A DNA stretch of 64,000 nt from Bacteroidota bacterium (GTDB lineage Bacteria > Bacteroidota > Bacteroidia > Flavobacteriales > Schleiferiaceae), in assembly GCA_024742495.1 (NCBI GenBank), contig JANSYJ010000003.1:1-64000 (forward strand), in the 5' to 3' direction. The translations under genes were made by a program, and so were the position numbers. Under the pieces are notes generated by a model. It searched no databases, was not told where the DNA came from, and saw nothing but the letters and a program-made list of their open reading frames with translations. Of this stretch, positions 63,362-64,000 are shown one piece after another. Numbering within the stretch: the first letter of the stretch is position 1; each line of letters starts with the position of its first letter.

Positions 63362-64000
63362 ATGCGAAATAAAAGTCCTTTCCTAATCCTGATGCTTTTA
63401 GCACAGGTCATTTTTGGTCAAGGTGTAAGCTCTTCAGAGCTATTACATCAATTGCATCAAAGCCAAAATCCCTTAAGAGTACTCTATTTAGCCGCGCATC
63501 CCGATGATGAGAATACTAGAATGATTTCGTGGCTGGCTAATGATATCGGGGCCCAAACCGCTTATCTGAGTCTCACCCGAGGTGATGGCGGTCAAAACTT
63601 AATTGGTACTGAATTAGGGGCTAAACTGGGAGTGCTTAGAACCCAGGAGTTGATGCAGGCCAGAGCCATTGATGGGGGCCAACAGTTTTTTAGCCGGGCC
63701 GTGGATTTTGGCTACAGTAAAAATGCTGATGAGACTTTTCAGCAATGGGATCGAAATTTAGTCTTAAGCGATGTGGTGCGCGTCATCAGAACTTTTAAAC
63801 CACAAATTATCATCACCCGCTTTCCGCCAGATGGGAGAGGTGGACATGGACATCATACCGCAAGTGCCATGCTAGCCTTGGAAGCTTATGAAGTGGCTGC
63901 AGATCCGAAGGCCTTCCCGGAGCAGAATTTGGAAGCCTGGCAAGTGAACCGCATTTTTTGGAATCACAGTGCTTGGTGGGAACCTAAAATCGACAGCCTG
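63362..64000 (+). CDS. PIG-L (LmbE) family deacetylase, 5' part
   Basis: 213 codons from ATG 63362, open to the right edge. Signal peptide MRNKSPFLILMLLAQVIFGQ. Zinc-binding motif AHPDDE (residues 45-50) and the second part of the site in GGHGHHT (His162, His165). The family removes N-acetyl groups from sugars; secreted members of this size in Bacteroidota often carry a further C-terminal domain, which is outside the window. The start is supported by the signal peptide. Confidence 0.88.
   Translation, partial: MRNKSPFLILMLLAQVIFGQGVSSSELLHQLHQSQNPLRVLYLAAHPDDENTRMISWLANDIGAQTAYLSLTRGDGGQNLIGTELGAKLGVLRTQELMQARAIDGGQQFFSRAVDFGYSKNADETFQQWDRNLVLSDVVRVIRTFKPQIIITRFPPDGRGGHGHHTASAMLALEAYEVAADPKAFPEQNLEAWQVNRIFWNHSAWWEPKIDSL

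Overview
This window looks like a chromosomal stretch of a Bacteroidota bacterium, probably a marine Flavobacteriales member of the Cryomorphaceae/Schleiferiaceae type. The phylum is well supported; the family is a guess. Support for the phylum: three large secreted proteins end in type IX secretion (T9SS) type A sorting domains; several genes are preceded by the Bacteroidota -7 promoter element TAnnTTTG; there is little Shine-Dalgarno sequence; and the content (DUF2167, LruC lipoprotein, 7TMR-DISM hybrid kinase, Bacteroidota-style ECF/anti-sigma pair) is typical. No plasmid, phage or CRISPR structure was seen. The only mobile-element trace is the last 35 codons of an IS110-like transposase at the left edge.

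Layout. 1-6.2 kb: transposase tail, a T9SS cargo protein, an unknown secreted protein, and a repeat-rich gap with near-identical 118-bp copies and a 16-bp inverted repeat. 6.2-14.7 kb: signalling block with an H-NOX nitric-oxide sensor coupled to a hybrid histidine kinase, a bestrophin channel, a five-PAS protein without output domain, then lipoprotein, ECF sigma factor and an anti-sigma-like protein that also carries an outer-membrane-type barrel. 14.7-23.7 kb: acetyltransferase, two-repeat lipoprotein, AraC regulator, AhpD-like protein, 7TMR-DISM hybrid kinase, TPR protein and DUF2167 protein. 23.9-26.8 kb: sulfur operon (TauE exporter, persulfide dioxygenase-rhodanese fusion, methyltransferase). 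26.8-31.5 kb: minus-strand run usp-sulP-miaE-gcvT with overlapping or closely spaced genes. 31.6-32.8 kb: AbiEii-type nucleotidyltransferase toxin with an HTH antitoxin and a palindromic operator.

33.8-34.6 kb is the most unusual part. A two-gene tRNA operon (Ser-GCT, Pro-TGG, minus strand) is bracketed by two tandem repeat arrays: 138-bp units downstream of its terminator, and 74-bp units upstream, each carrying pieces of the tRNA-Ser gene. The two arrays share a 12-base word in opposite orientation.

35-51.6 kb is mostly housekeeping: CopA and a copper-chaperone-like protein, an LruC lipoprotein, an aminotransferase-murB pair, a small four-cysteine membrane protein facing apbE (possible NqrM counterpart), a sodium symporter, recR, two cell-envelope glycosyltransferase genes (one a fusion with a degenerate sugar-phosphate transferase), a 2-oxoacid dehydrogenase E2, an exonuclease and an FAH-family enzyme. 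51.7-64 kb: a giant T9SS protein, clpB, a T9SS subtilisin and a truncated PIG-L deacetylase running off the right edge.

All calls come from reading the sequence and recognising motifs. No database search or folding program was run.
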